A stretch of 64,000 nucleotides of DNA from Aspergillus flavus (lineage: Eukaryota; Ascomycota; Eurotiomycetes; Eurotiales; Aspergillaceae), in the NCBI RefSeq assembly GCF_009017415.1, contig NC_092410.1:3038001-3102000 (forward strand), in the 5' to 3' direction. The number at the start of each line of letters is the position of its first letter. Within the stretch, counting starts at the first letter, position 1. Shown here piece after piece: positions 11,374 through 22,906 of the stretch. The notes below the pieces were generated by a model. That model saw nothing but the letters and a program-made list of their open reading frames with translations, had not been told where the DNA came from and did not search any database. The translations under genes and the position numbers were made by a program.

Positions 11374-13102
11374 ATGAAAGACGCATCGTGTGATAACGGA
11401 TCTCCAGCACCATTGCTGACGGCGGTCTATGCTGAATCCCAGGTCCATTTGATTATCGGTGGAAACCCTCTTGCTGCAGCTCGTTGTGCGAAATCCCTAG
11501 AAGCCGGCGCAAAGCCAGTCATCATTGCGCCAGACACTGGAGACTTGCATTTCAGCTTATCTGAGCGTATTGAGAATGGTTCTGTACAATGGGTACGCAG
11601 AGAGTTCCAAGATGATGATCTGAAGACTCTGGGCCGGGAAGAGGTCGACCATGTCGTTGACACGGTTTTTGTAACCCTTGGTGGGAATCATCCGTTGAGT
11701 ATGTGCTGGTCTTACAAGTTACCAAGGAATATTATCTAATTACCTGATAGGTGCACACATCTCGAAGCTTTGTCGGCGGCTTAGGATTCCTGTCAATGTC
11801 TCTGACGCCCCGGAACTGTGTACTTTTAGCTTGCTGTCCACGTACTCAGATGGCCCTCTTCATATTGGGATTACGACATCGGGGCGTGGTTGCAAGCTTG
11901 CGTCTCGGTTAAGGAGAGAAATCTCTTCTTCTCTCCCTTCCAATCTTGGAACCGCTATAGACAGACTGGGAGCCGTAAGAAGGCGCCTCTGGGCGGAGGA
12001 CTATGCCGCAGGTCTGTGCACTGCACCCCTCGAAGGAGACGAGGATGATATCACCGGTCAAAGTCATACGTTCAACAAGTTAGTGACAGAGGATGACATC
12101 TCTGCCGCAAAGACACGGCGGATCCGCTGGCTCTCCCAAATATGCGAATACTGGCCTCTCCAAAAACTCGCTGCTATTAGTGATGCTGATATCGATGCCA
12201 TTCTTCAAGCATACTCGTCTGGTAAAAATAGCTTGGATAGCACCAATGGGCTGGGTCACCTAGAAAAGAAAGGGAAAATTGTTTTGGCAGGTTCGGGCCC
12301 TGGACATCCGGACATGCTCACGCGAGCAACCTACAATGCAATTCAGAATGCAGACATCATTCTCGCAGATAAACTGGTTCCAGAACCTGTTTTGAAACTA
12401 ATTCCACGGAGAACAGAAGTTCATATTGCACGGAAGTTCCCTGGGAATGCGGATCAAGCGCAAGAGGAATTTCTGCAAATGGGGCTGGACTCACTGCGTC
12501 GAGGACGGTATGTTCTTCGGCTAAAGCAAGGAGACCCGTATTTGTACGGAAGAGGGGGTGAGGAGTTTGAATTCTTCCGAGGTGAAGGTTATACTCCAGT
12601 TGTCTTGCCCGGAATCACTAGCGCTCTGAGCGCTTCATTGTTCGCAGAGATACCAGCGACTCATCGAGGCGTGTCTGACCAGGTCCTGATCTGCACTGGG
12701 ACAGGAAGAAAGGGAGCAGCTCCCGAGCCTCCCACCTACGTTCCCACTCAAACAGTAGTCTTTTTGATGGCATTACACCGACTATCGGCGCTGGTAGAAT
12801 CGTTGACTACACCACCCCAGGAAGGTTCGCGCCCACGAACTCCTTGGCCCAAGGATACTCCCTGCGCGATTATTGAGCGGGCTTCCTGCACTGATCAGCG
12901 AGTGATCCGTTCTACCCTAGAAAATGTGTGCCTTGCATTTGAAGCTGAAGGCTCACGGCCACCTGGCTTGTTAGTCGTTGGGGCTAGCTGCCACATCTTA
13001 CATCCTCGCAAGGACGAGAAGTGGACTGTTGAAGAAGGTTTCCGTGGTTTGGACGACCTACGGGGTGAGATAGTTCCAGAGAACGACCAGAAACATGATT
13101 AA
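11374..13102 (+). CDS. Bifunctional siroheme synthase: precorrin-2 dehydrogenase/ferrochelatase plus uroporphyrinogen-III C-methyltransferase
   Basis: Makes siroheme, the cofactor of sulfite (and nitrite) reductase. Two exons, 11374-11698 and 11751-13102, giving 558 aa. The N-terminal part is a Met8-like NAD-binding domain (LIIGGNPLAAARCAKSLEAG, then VNVSDAPELCTFSLLSTY). The C-terminal part, from GKIVLAGSGPGHPDMLT, is the SAM-dependent methyltransferase, with LADKLV, KFPGNADQ, LRLKQGDPYLYGRGGEE, LPGITSA and the late substrate loop. Yeast has these as separate Met8 and Met1 proteins; the fused order matches fungal siroheme synthases of the CysG type. It sits in the same 24 kb as ATP sulfurylase and PAPS reductase. 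Confidence 0.93.
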
Positions 13103-13568
13103 ACAAGGCTACATTTCCAAATGACGTTTTATGGCTGATGACGTTGTGGGAAGGCACTGGAGCTCTGGAGTTGTATATAGAGATACCCATACGTACTAGA
13201 GTTCAAGAAGAATATTGCTTGTCATTATCGATCACTTTTTTATATATCTTTCAGGTATCATAAGGGTAAGATATCACTAGGTACACAGCTAGCTTTTCAG
13301 TCTGTGTGGAAGTATGTTCGCGAGAAAATTAGAGTTCCTGATACTGAATTTGGTATGTCTAAGTAGAATGTTATCTTTGCCTGGCTTTGACGGGACCTCA
13401 GTCACTATTTCAGTTACCCGATATGGAAACCGTTGCCTTAAAGTGGAACCTGAATCACGAGTTCCGGCGCTAAGATAAAGCACGCCAATCCCCATCTCAT
13501 GAATGCCACTTACCACCACTCTATTACCGTCATTAACAGAACCAACAACGTCTGGTCGCTACTGCATC
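13103..13568. other. Intergenic region
   Basis: Holds the 3' flank of siroheme synthase and the promoter of the selenoprotein-K-like gene. The open frame starting at 13499 runs through the true start and first intron of that gene and is not itself supported. Confidence 0.4.
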
Positions 13569-14084
13569 ATGTCGTCAAAACCGCAAACTTACCTGTCCAA
13601 TGGACAGGTTCTGGGAAGGTATGGAGACAGCCACTTTACGCCTTGGATGACAACTCACTGACTGTGCCTTATCATCTCAGTCCGCCCCTCTGGGTTCGCA
13701 TCAACCGCCTTATCGAGAACATCTATATTTTCTTCGGCCTCTACTTCGTGAGCCTTTTCTCGGTACGTGATGGTTTATTTCCTTTAGTCACCAAACTATC
13801 CCACATCTTCCACACTGTCTAGCTGCTTTGTCCTGTTTCGCCACCATCATACTTGTCTATGTTATGCTGACTTGACTTCACAGCTTGATCCATACACGGC
13901 CGCGCAGAACTCGCAATTCAATATCAATCGTTCCCAAAATCATCCGAATACTAGGGCTCGCTGGGGAGGCAGTGGTGGATCCGGCTCCGGAGGCGGCGGC
14001 GGCGGCGGACCCGGTGGATTTGGACCTAGGAGAATTGGGCGCGTGGATGATATTCGAGGGCCAGAATGCAAGAGTTGCCGCTAA
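13569..14084 (+). CDS. Selenoprotein K/G family protein, cysteine form
   Basis: Three exons, 13569-13618, 13681-13762 and 13884-14084, giving 110 aa. The N-terminus MSSKPQTYLSNGQVL matches the YISNGQVL opening of animal SelK. It is followed by one membrane segment (IYIFFGLYFVSLFS), a glycine-rich tail with a run of Gly residues, then GFGPRRIGRVDDIRGP, which matches the RRMGRINHLRGP block of SelK. The protein ends in ECKSCR, so cysteine sits where animals place selenocysteine, and the stop is TAA. SelK is an ER membrane protein of the ER-associated degradation and palmitoylation machinery in animals; the fungal role is not known. The first exon is found only by splicing. Confidence 0.85.
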
Positions 14085-14518
14085 GTTCAGTTAGTAGGAT
14101 TCTGCTGTTCTTGAGGGTTAATAAAGGAATGTTGCGCATGGCGCGATGGGCAGTCGTGGTTTTGGGTTGGATTGTTACTGTACCAGTTACTATATCTTCT
14201 ACTTTATTATCAATAGGATGAGCGCTCTATATTGTAGTGCTTCTGATTGAGATCTGGAAACAACCATTTTCTAATGCCCTGCGGGCATACTCTGCGGTAG
14301 CTCTTCTCCATGTGATGCTGATATATCATCACGTGATGGCATTTCTCCGCATTTACGAGAGAGAAATTCGCTGTCCCCAGAAATTCACGACAAATTCAAA
14401 CGAGCCGTTAACTAGTTGAACGTTCGAAACAGAGTTTTAATCTTAGGGTAGGTCGAATTCGCGATAATATATGATAGCGCGCATCTGCCTAACCTGTGAC
14501 AGTTGCCTTTAGAGCAAG
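14085..14518. other. Intergenic region, promoter of the DERA gene
   Basis: No gene is supported. Contains the 12-base palindrome CATCACGTGATG at 14327-14338, about 180 bases before the aldolase start. Confidence 0.45.
14327..14338. promoter_or_regulatory. CATCACGTGATG palindrome with E-box core
   Basis: A perfect 12-base inverted repeat with a TCACGTGA centre, at promoter distance from the start codon at 14519. It is the same core as at 10544-10551. A bHLH-type binding site is the simplest reading, but binding is not shown. Confidence 0.4.
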
Positions 14519-15322
14519 ATGTCTCCACCAAAGAACGACGCAGAGTGGGCTGCTCTGATTTCTACTATTAAAGACTCACTCCCCGAGGCTTTCCCTGAAT
14601 ACAAGACACCATTACCATCCGAAGTTAATCGTACGATTGATCACACTCAGTTGGCGTTGACTGCGACGGAACAACAGATCGACCAGCTGTGCGCCGAAGC
14701 CCTTCAATACCAGTTTGCGACTGTCTGCGTCCGCCTAAACCATGTCCGTCGCGCGGTACAGGAACTTAAAGGAAGCTCTGATGTGAAGGTGGCTTGCGTT
14801 GTGGGATTTCATGAGGGCATGTATGAGACCTCAGAGAAAGAGCAGGAAGCCCGGGATGCAGTTGAACAGGGAGCCGCCGAGCTGGATATGGTTCTCAAGT
14901 ATCCTCTCTTGAAGGAAGGAAAGTATACGGATGTCTACACAGATATACTAGGTGTGCGGAAGGCAGCACCGTCGCCGATTAAATTGAAGGTCATCCTGGA
15001 GACTTCGCAGCTCTCACGGGAGGAGATTATTGCGGGGTCGGTCATTGCGGATGTGGCTGGGGCTGATTTTATCAAGACCAGCACAGGATTCAATGGGCCC
15101 GGTGCCAACATTGACAACGTGGCCCTCATGCGAGCCACTGCGGGTTTGGTAGGCAATGGATGCAAGGTTAAGGCTAGCGGAGGAGTGCGCTCAGCGGAGG
15201 ATTGTATTCGCATGCTGAAAACAGGAGCCGAACGGATTGGCACTAGTTCCGGAGTGAAGATCATGCAGGAATTGAAAGGAGAGGCAGTTGGTGAACAGGG
15301 AGCGCAGCAGGGTGTATATTAG
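14519..15322 (+). CDS. Deoxyribose-phosphate aldolase (DERA)
   Basis: Cleaves 2-deoxyribose 5-phosphate to glyceraldehyde 3-phosphate and acetaldehyde, in deoxynucleoside salvage. Single exon, 267 aa. This is a class I aldolase: the Schiff-base lysine is Lys186 in GADFIKTSTGF, the second active-site lysine is Lys218 in KVKASGGVRS, and the proton-relay Asp is Asp123 in AAELDMV. The N-terminal 35 residues precede the usual start of the barrel (IDHTQL). Gene spacing gives no operon-like context, as expected in a fungus. Confidence 0.95.
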   Translation: MSPPKNDAEWAALISTIKDSLPEAFPEYKTPLPSEVNRTIDHTQLALTATEQQIDQLCAEALQYQFATVCVRLNHVRRAVQELKGSSDVKVACVVGFHEGMYETSEKEQEARDAVEQGAAELDMVLKYPLLKEGKYTDVYTDILGVRKAAPSPIKLKVILETSQLSREEIIAGSVIADVAGADFIKTSTGFNGPGANIDNVALMRATAGLVGNGCKVKASGGVRSAEDCIRMLKTGAERIGTSSGVKIMQELKGEAVGEQGAQQGVY

Positions 15323-15703
15323 GGTGGTATTTAGGCATGGTGATAAGTAGTGGTTTGTCACCAAATTTGGCATGTTCCTGATGATCCAAGAGTGAATCGG
15401 AGACTGATTGGTAGCGGTACCTGACCCTGTAGACCTACCTTTCTGAATGATGAAAGGATAGACAAATTAAAGTGCGGCAGGCGCTAAAGGTTCCATAAGG
15501 CGGTGGAGACCGACGTCATCAAGAACCATCCTTATCGGTCAATACCATCTCGGTGTCCATGCTCCATAATAACAAACCTGTCGATTAGTCAAAGGGGTTT
15601 TGTGTGAAATATTTGCGATCCAATGCAAAACACCAATTACTATCACAGGCTCCCTTCGTACTCTGTTCCAAAGCCCCCTTTGTCTCCTCGTTTGCGGCCC
15701 AAG
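15323..15703. other. Intergenic region
   Basis: Short spacer between the aldolase stop and the start of the SPOUT methyltransferase. The open frame from 15604 overlaps the first exon in another frame and becomes coding only from 15796. Confidence 0.4.
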
Positions 15704-17120
15704 ATGCGACGCCCCAATGTTCCCAAGGTACATATATATACTTCTGCCTTCTCCAAATCCCTTACCGCCAGTCATTGACCCAATTGTTTTCTCAGAAACG
15801 CAAGACCTCTCACGACCACGGTCAGCTTGATAATGGCGGCCATTCAAATTATGTCTTCACCTCGAAGCCTACCGCTGTTTTTACCCCAACTGGTGGCCGA
15901 TCGCATACATTGACTGTCGCTATCCCAGGCAGCATCGTGGCCAAGTATGTATAGACCGTGTTGCGTGATTAGTTTTGTTTCTCTGCCACTAGGACCGACA
16001 GTAGAAAGTTGATACTGATGAGGCTCTTGAAAGTGCTCATTCTGTGGAGCAAAAGACTCTCTTGGCTGGTATCATCGCACGTGCCCTCGCCGTCTTTTGT
16101 GTTGATGAGGTAGTGGTGTTTGATGACGATGAGAATAGTCCGCGCGATACGTACCACGGCCAAGGTAATTATCACGAGTTCCCTATAGACAAAACGAGTG
16201 GTGCGCTCAACGGTAACGACTCCTCTGCCAAACGGTATACCGCATACTCGGACCCATCGAACTTCCTGGCGCATATACTTTCGTACCTCGAGACTCCACC
16301 ATATCTTCGTAAACATCTCTTTCCGATGCATCCAAATCTCCGTGGAGCTGGTTTACTACCCAGCCTCGATATGCCGCACCATCTTCGCGCCAACGAATGG
16401 TGTGAATACCGTGAAGGAATTGTCGTGTCTAGTTCCGATGGTGGCGGGCAGAGGAGGCATAGTACACAGATGAGCAACTATCATAATAACCGTCGTCATT
16501 CACCCAGTAGCCCTACTAATTTTAGTGCTACCGTGATTGATACCGGTCTTCCTAAAAAGGTCGTCCTCCCCGACATCCAGCTGCCCGAATATGCCCGCGT
16601 AACCGTCCGGTTCCCCGACTATGGTCGCGAGCACTATGCGCAGCCCGTACATCCTTCTACTCCTCGTTCTGAAGCCGGGTACTATTGGGGCTACTATGTG
16701 CGTCGCTGCCGATCTTTGTCGTCTGTATTCACCGAATGCCCATTCGACGGCGGTTATGACCTCTCCTTTGGAACGTCCGAGCGAGGCGCCCCAGTCTATT
16801 CGGTTCTAGAGGAAGATCGACAAGAGCATGATAATTATGATCGACGGAAAATCCCGCCGGACTACAAGCACCTCCTTATTGTGTTCGGTGGTGTAGCAGG
16901 GATTGAAGCAGCAGTTCACAACGACCCTCAACTCTGCGACATGGATATTCGCGCGACCGAAGCTGGGAAGCTTTTCGATTACTGGGTCAACCTTCTTCCT
17001 GGCCAAGGGAGTAGAACAATCCGCACCGAAGAGGCTGTTTGGCTGGGACTGACGAGTCTCCGGGGCTTAGTGGAAGGTACCCATCGGCCGAGACCATCGT
17101 ATAAATCGAGCAATTTCTAA
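15704..17120 (+). CDS. SPOUT-class RNA methyltransferase of the SPOUT1/CENP-32 (C9orf114) family
   Basis: Three exons, 15704-15727, 15796-15948 and 16005-17120, giving about 430 aa. The start MRRPNVPK is spliced to KRKTSHDHGQ, then comes the conserved VAIPGSIVA and ARALAVFCVDEVVVFDD. The C-terminal trefoil-knot part has HLLIVFGGVAGIEAAV and FDYWVNLLPGQGSRTIRTEEA, the usual SAM-binding region of this family. A low-complexity His/Arg/Ser-rich segment around residues 210-225 looks like an insertion. Family members are nuclear or nucleolar; the human protein is linked to rRNA methylation and to spindle poles. The second intron uses an unusual GTATAG donor, but it is the only choice that keeps the frame. 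Confidence 0.85.
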
Positions 17121-17889
17121 TCTTTGACGAACCACAAGTCGAGTTGTATTGGCACATTCCAGGTGAGGGTTACCCTCCACCGTCTTTTTTCTTGATCTAT
17201 TCGCTTTCTCTGCTATGGAACCGCCTGGAACGGATGTGCAAGACTGTTTTGGACAGCAGTGGGGATCATTATCTTTATGTTACTTGCCACCACCAAATAT
17301 GCCATCAAGTCATTGACCGACGATCAAACGCTAAAGAATGTGACTTGTCACTCCTGCCACGCAAGGAATGCGGACCGTTCCAGCATAGCAATTGACTTTC
17401 CTAGTACGTATTGGTATTTGGTCCTTTAATTTCAGTGATGGAATCATGATCCAACATTGTCTGGAATTCTGTCGCGTCGCAGTTTATTCTTTTATCTCTG
17501 AGGATGCATCTGGGATTGGGGTACGGGAAATTGGTTGACTTAGCATAGCGTATGGTGGAAATTAAAGACACCACATTCCATTCAGAGGCATGCCGTTGTT
17601 GGGTGGTCATTTATCAGTTACCTCGTCTCCGGGAAACGATAGAAGGTAGGATAAGCGCCACAGTATAGCAATTGTGGCGTCAGTCATTCCTATATACAAT
17701 GCGTACGTAAAGTATAACCCTAACAAGCCTCTTACCATCTATCAAGTTGAACCTGAACTTTTGAACCATAGCGCCTTCGTAAATCAAAATAAATTAGACA
17801 TGACAGGGCCGTGCACAGTTTATGGAAAGAATATAAGCAGGAAGGAAAAGAACGTAAAGCGACAGGTTACGGGAAAGAGCAATGAACAA
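17121..17889. other. 3'-3' intergenic region, nothing recognised
   Basis: Lies between two convergent genes. No coding exon, RNA gene or repeat was recognised. Confidence 0.4.
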
Positions 17890-19719
17890 TCACTCATCAC
17901 TACTCTGATCGTCCGAGTCACTAGTCTGCATAGCTTCCTCGGCTTCCATCCTTCGAACGACGGCATCGCCTTTCTTTCCCTTCTTCTCAGCCTTAAACCA
18001 AGCTTCCCGTTTGCGGGTCTCGCGTTCCTCTTTCCGGGCTTGCCGGAGGACCTTTTCTCTCTGTGCTTGGTCTTGCTTCTGGTGGAGTCCGTTGACGTAG
18101 TCGTTTAGATTGGCGAGGTCGGAGCGGAGCTTTGTTACCTCGTCTGTGGTGAGTTGACGGGCGGCCTCATTGGCTGTTGTTTTCTTTTTGAGGGCTGCAA
18201 GCTCGCTTTCTAGGGATGCTATCTGTGAGTCCTTTGCTGCGAGGTCCTCGTAATTCGTGGCTTGTGTCATCATGGGCGAGCCTTGAGCAGTGCTGCCTCC
18301 CGGTTGGTTGAAGGCAGCTAGCTCGGCGAGACCTTCTTCGATCATTGAGTTGGGGAAGACGGCACTAGTGAAAGCTTCTGTGAACTGGTTTGTTCGATCG
18401 GAGCCATCAAGGTTCCTTGCTGCGGCGGGCTTGGATGATGTTGAGTTGAGGAGGTGGGTGCTGAATGTGTAATCGGCAGGTACGGCGCCTGCAGCTTGAG
18501 ATGATTCCGACAGGCTACTGTCGTATCGGGGCTTGACGATTGTGTGTGCTACCCTTTTCAGATCCTGGCCGGGGTTGGGAAGACCAGCCAATGGGAGCAT
18601 ATGAAGGTTCGTCACGGGATGTGTGTAGTCTGCTACGGTCGTGGCGTATTTCTTTCTTCCGACGTTCCATGACAGGACCTTTCCGTTCTGGTGACCAGAT
18701 AGCAGGGTCATTCCATCGTAAGAGAGTGAGAGGGACTGCGCTGCGCCGCAGTCGGCGGACGGAGGAGACCATTTCTCCTCCGCAGAGGGTTGGGCGGGGG
18801 TGGACTGTAACGATGGGTCGTGGAGAGGATGTTGAAAAGATTGGGCTTTGTATAAGTCCACTGATTGGATGCTACCATCTTCATAGCCGACGTAGAATGC
18901 ACGGTCAACTGGATCAAGGGTCAGGGAGACTGCGCTAGAAGGCAAGAGGAATGTCCGCAGGACGCGTCCGGTGTGATAGTCCCAGGCGATAGCTGTGTTA
19001 TCTTGCGCTGTCGAAACGGCAATATTGTATCTACCGGAGCTATGCCCCACGGCAAGTGATGTGATAGCAGCGCGGTGGTTCGAGAATGTACGGATAGGGG
19101 AGTTTGGTGGTTGCCGATCCCGACCGGAGGGGATCTTTGTGAAAGAGAGGATGTCGACTAAAGGCCAGACATGAATACTGGCATCAGACGAGCCGGATAG
19201 AATGAAATTGTCACTGGGGTCAACGACCAGGGAGGTTACTGGGCTCAAATGGGATGCTGTTGTCGCGACTTGACGTCCAGTGCAAGTCTATTAATAGAGC
19301 TCACGTTAGAATTGCTTGGCCAATCGCCTCCTTCCCGCATAGCGATGCAATGGATTTAAGTTAAAACTCACTTCCCATAAGATCAGACGGCCCCCTTCGG
19401 TACCCAAGACCAAGACGTCGCCATTCTTGCTCCCCGCAATCGCAAGGCTGCGAATGCGCTCCGGGAAGGGGATAACCGCCTCTTGATTCCCTTTCTCTCT
19501 GCTGTACACATGGACAATGGCTTTCTCCGCCTGAGCTGCGTACACATGCGACGGGCTCACCGCCAGGCAATTGGTCGGAGTTGAGCTCTTCTTGAAGGTG
19601 GAGCGTAGGTTGGTGGATGGTTGAAACTCATGAACGCAGATCCCTACATCGCGGAGACTCGCTGACGCCGGGGCCTTGCCTGACGTCAGGGTAGCCGCAA
19701 TAAAGCACTCCGATAGCAT
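17890..19719 (-). CDS. ipi3: Pre-rRNA-processing WD40 protein Ipi3 (Rix1 complex)
   Basis: Beta-propeller subunit of the Rix1-Ipi1-Ipi3 complex, which acts in ITS2 processing and late 60S maturation. Two exons, 19372-19719 and 17890-19287, giving 581 aa. The start codon chosen is the MLSECFIAA one at 19719, because residues further upstream are not propeller-like. WD-type repeats are seen (LAIAGSKNGDVLVLGTEGGRLILWE; LSPVTSLVVDPSDNFILSGSSDASIHVW; DNTAIAWDYHTGRVLRTF; LLSGHQNGKVLSWN). The C-terminal 130 residues form a predicted coiled coil (Leu/Glu/Lys/Arg-rich) with an acidic end. Its intron is 84 bases. Confidence 0.88.
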
Positions 19720-20837
19720 GACGAGAGCTGTCGAAGGGCAAAGAAAGATTAATCGAGTCAAAAGGGGTGGAGAAAAAAGCAATGTTCCTGCTCTTTTTCC
19801 CGCTCTACGTACTTTTTTTTTTCTCTGGATCGGCGATAAAAGCAGCGATAAAGGTGAAGTTTGCACTGTTTGTCTCGGAGATGATTGATCGCCCCAAGAA
19901 GGGAGATGAACTATCGAGTTACTATCCTCTCCTCCTCCTTCCGGAGTACTTTTCCCTACGATTCTGCTAGACTGTTGGGAAAATCACATTGAGGCGTTCC
20001 TTATGGAATCCCTGTTCTCCCTTCTAAGAGACCTCCTTGGACTTGATCCCTGGTATACGGGGTCTACTCCTTCGTCAACATGAAACATGCCTCTCATCAC
20101 AGCAGAAGTAGCAGACTGGGCGTTGAGGCTAATTGTAGCAAGAAGCTCATATTCCAAGAGGTCATCGCGCGCCCCCGGATGGCATTTGTGGCATCTTAAT
20201 ATTGACAGTTGAAATCTCCGCAATTACAGACCATTGGAGGCTTTGCACATGCTGGTCATTGCGGCCACCTTCAATAATGGAGCAAATCATCGCACCCACA
20301 GCAACCGAAGCAAGGGGGTCATTCTAGGGGCTCTGATTTTGATTGCCCGGTGCAACAGTCCTGCTTAAGATAGGCCCGTGACGTCCTGTTCGGGTCGCTT
20401 TAGGGGCTTTCACTGAGTCCCTGTGGGCGGCTTGTCTCATTCCTTCTGTAATGAGGACCTGCAATGGCCCTGAAGAGCGGATCCTCCACGTTGTGACGCT
20501 CCTGCAGGTGGCGCATATCGAGGTTTCGGGCCAATAATCATCGCGGCTGTTCGATCTCACCTCTCTCCGGAATGCAAGGACGGTAGGCGTAGCGACCCTT
20601 TGCAGTTCACTCATGTCCCAGGGTGTTTGGTGACCCTCTCGAAGGGGGCTCTACATCTAGTATTCTGTGACCGCCAGGTAGCCAAGGGATGATTGAGTGC
20701 AGCTCTGTTTGCTCGTATAAGGGCTTGTCGGCCGCCTCTGTGGATCGTCCTGCTGTTGCTTCCCTCTATTTTGGGTATCCAAATCGTCGTTGGAAGATTT
20801 GTTCCTGTTGTTATTTACTCTACATTCCTCGCCCGGC
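19720..20837. other. Divergent promoter region
   Basis: Lies between the ipi3 start and the start of the disordered protein. Two short minus-strand frames (19984-20223 and 20324-20614) show no domain or splice support and were not called. Confidence 0.4.
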
Positions 20838-22906
20838 ATGTCCACTATGGACTGCGCTCTCACAAATATGGATCTCAACACAAAATTCTCCCATCACCAA
20901 TATGCCTTTTCGACAAATAGTATTCCCACATACGCGAACAGGAACAACCCCTCGTACTACGTAACAGATGAATACCCCACCGCCCAAGGAAATGATATAG
21001 CTTACCCTCGCTATTCCCCAACATTTCAGCCCTGGAGGAGGCAACAAACGCAGAGTTCTCTCTCATTCATCCCTTCGACGTCTCCTCACCCGGAGCAAAC
21101 TGAGTACATAGCGCAAACCAAACGATCAACAGAGCGCCTATCTGTCACCTCTGCCTCACCATTTCGGTCTGTGCGCAGGATGAAGCAGCCTTTTCAACTG
21201 CGCTTACCATCATCTCCATCAGTGGAGAGCATTCAATCTGCTGCCAGAGAGTCCAGGCTATCGCGAACTCCATCCGGAAGCCAAGCGCTGCGGGCTTGTC
21301 GCTCCGATCAGAACATCGCGAAGACAAACATGGAAGCATTTGGACTCCTTCCAAGTCCTCCTTTATCAGACTCGAGGGAGTCACAGCCGTCGCCATCTTC
21401 CGCATACTTCTCCCCCAAGCCGGACTCAGACCTGGACACTGATCATGGGACCCCGAAGAGTAGCGTATATACGCCAACGACGATTTCGAGTGAGGTCTAC
21501 AGCATCCACAGAAACGAGGCGACTCCGAAAAGAGCAGGGGATACGACAAATGTACACATGGCACATTCCAACCTGATGAAGCAATATAGCTCTAACAATG
21601 GAAAATGGACTCCGGTATCTACTGATTCCCTACGTATGTCTTCGCCAGCTCTCTCTTCGGATGCAGATGCTTTTGAGAAGAGAACGTTCTCCGGATCTTC
21701 CATCGAAACGCAGCGGAGCCGGTCGGGAACCGCATCGAGTGAAGGAAGCTGGGTCCCAAGTTACCTTTCTTACTGTGAGGACTGGCTCCAAAGGGCTCCC
21801 CTGGAATTCGAGACTACGGGAGAAAAGTCAAAGGAAAACAACAGAAGAAGAATACAGATAGTCCAACAGAGCCCTCCGCCACCTGAACGTAAACGCGAAA
21901 TGAAGGCCCCTGCCGACGAAACAGTGGTAGGCATTCTCTAAGACTGTTGACCTAATATCTACTTACACTATCCTAGATGTACGCGGTGGCCAGCAAAACC
22001 AAGCCAAAGCTCGTTGACATCTCGCGACAATCTTCTCCCGCCATGAGCTGCTCCATCGCAACCCCACCTCAACCTCCAGTGCCTTCAACACCAGATCTGG
22101 GCCACCAAGAAATATCTGCCTTCAGCCCTGACACACCATTGGAAATGTCAGACAGCGGATATGCTACTACTGATCCATCTTGTGATTCCCCGGGCGACCC
22201 TAAACCGGACAAGGAGGATGAGTTCATACACGTAAGCTCGGTAGGGAGCAACAATGAAACCACTATCCGCGACAAACCAATGCGCAAGGTCACATCATCG
22301 CCAAAATCACCTCCAAGGCCAGATGTAGCGCAAAAAGCTAACTCGCCGCCAAAGCCTCGGCGATCTGCGCCCTCGTCTGACACAGCTGAGAATGGCGAGT
22401 TGAAGAAATGGTGGGATCATGAATGGGCAATGGATCAGTTGGAACATTCGACCAAGGAATTCCCTCGGAGCATGCTTAGATTGACATCCCCGGTCATAAT
22501 ACTCATTCGTCATACCGACGAAAAGGACATCCTGCGCAGGTTTCGCCAGATCTTTCCAGATGCTGCAGATAATCTATTAGATGGTCTCTGTGCAGCTCTA
22601 ATAGCGCGGAACTACGTGCTCTCGTTAGCATCATCTAAACGCAAAATTGCAAATCATTGCCATCGCCCCACCTTGTCTCGTCTTGACACCGTTCCCGAGA
22701 GAGCGAGCGCGATGTTAGGTACGCCACTTGCCCCGTCATCGCCATCGCGAATCAGAGATCGGGTCTTGGGGTCGCGGAGTGGAGAGCTCAACAAAAGCTT
22801 AGACCGAATGATTGATGATCTGCTGTTTGCTATATGTCGCAAGCACGACGCAACCCTAAAGTCCGCTGTGCTCGTCTTAGCTCAGGTCCTGGAGACCAAA
22901 GCCTAG
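20838..22906 (+). CDS. Long Ser/Pro-rich fungal protein of unknown function
   Basis: Two exons, 20838-21926 and 21977-22906, giving about 672 aa from the MSTMDCALTNMD start; another in-frame ATG lies upstream at 20790. Residues 1 to about 480 are Ser/Pro/Thr-rich and look disordered, with many SP and TP sites that suit phosphorylation. The last 170 residues look folded and helical: KKWWDHEWAMDQLEHSTKE, then RLTSPVIILIRHTDEKDILRRFRQIFPDAADNLLDGLCAALIARNYV and a final helix with LDRMIDDLLFAICRKHDATLKSAVLVLAQVLE. I do not recognise this domain. There is no signal peptide or membrane segment. Confidence 0.75.

Noticed and set aside
13499..13822. 107-codon plus-strand frame
   Set aside because: It reads through the first intron of the SelK-like gene; its upstream part is not conserved, and the SelK start at 13569 is in another frame.
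14070..14084. Possible selenocysteine codon at the end of the SelK-like gene
   Set aside because: The position holds a TGC (Cys) codon and the stop is TAA; no TGA is present and no SECIS element is needed.
20324..20614. 96-codon minus-strand frame in the promoter of the disordered protein
   Set aside because: Arg/Ser/Thr-rich, no domain, no splice partners, no promoter support.
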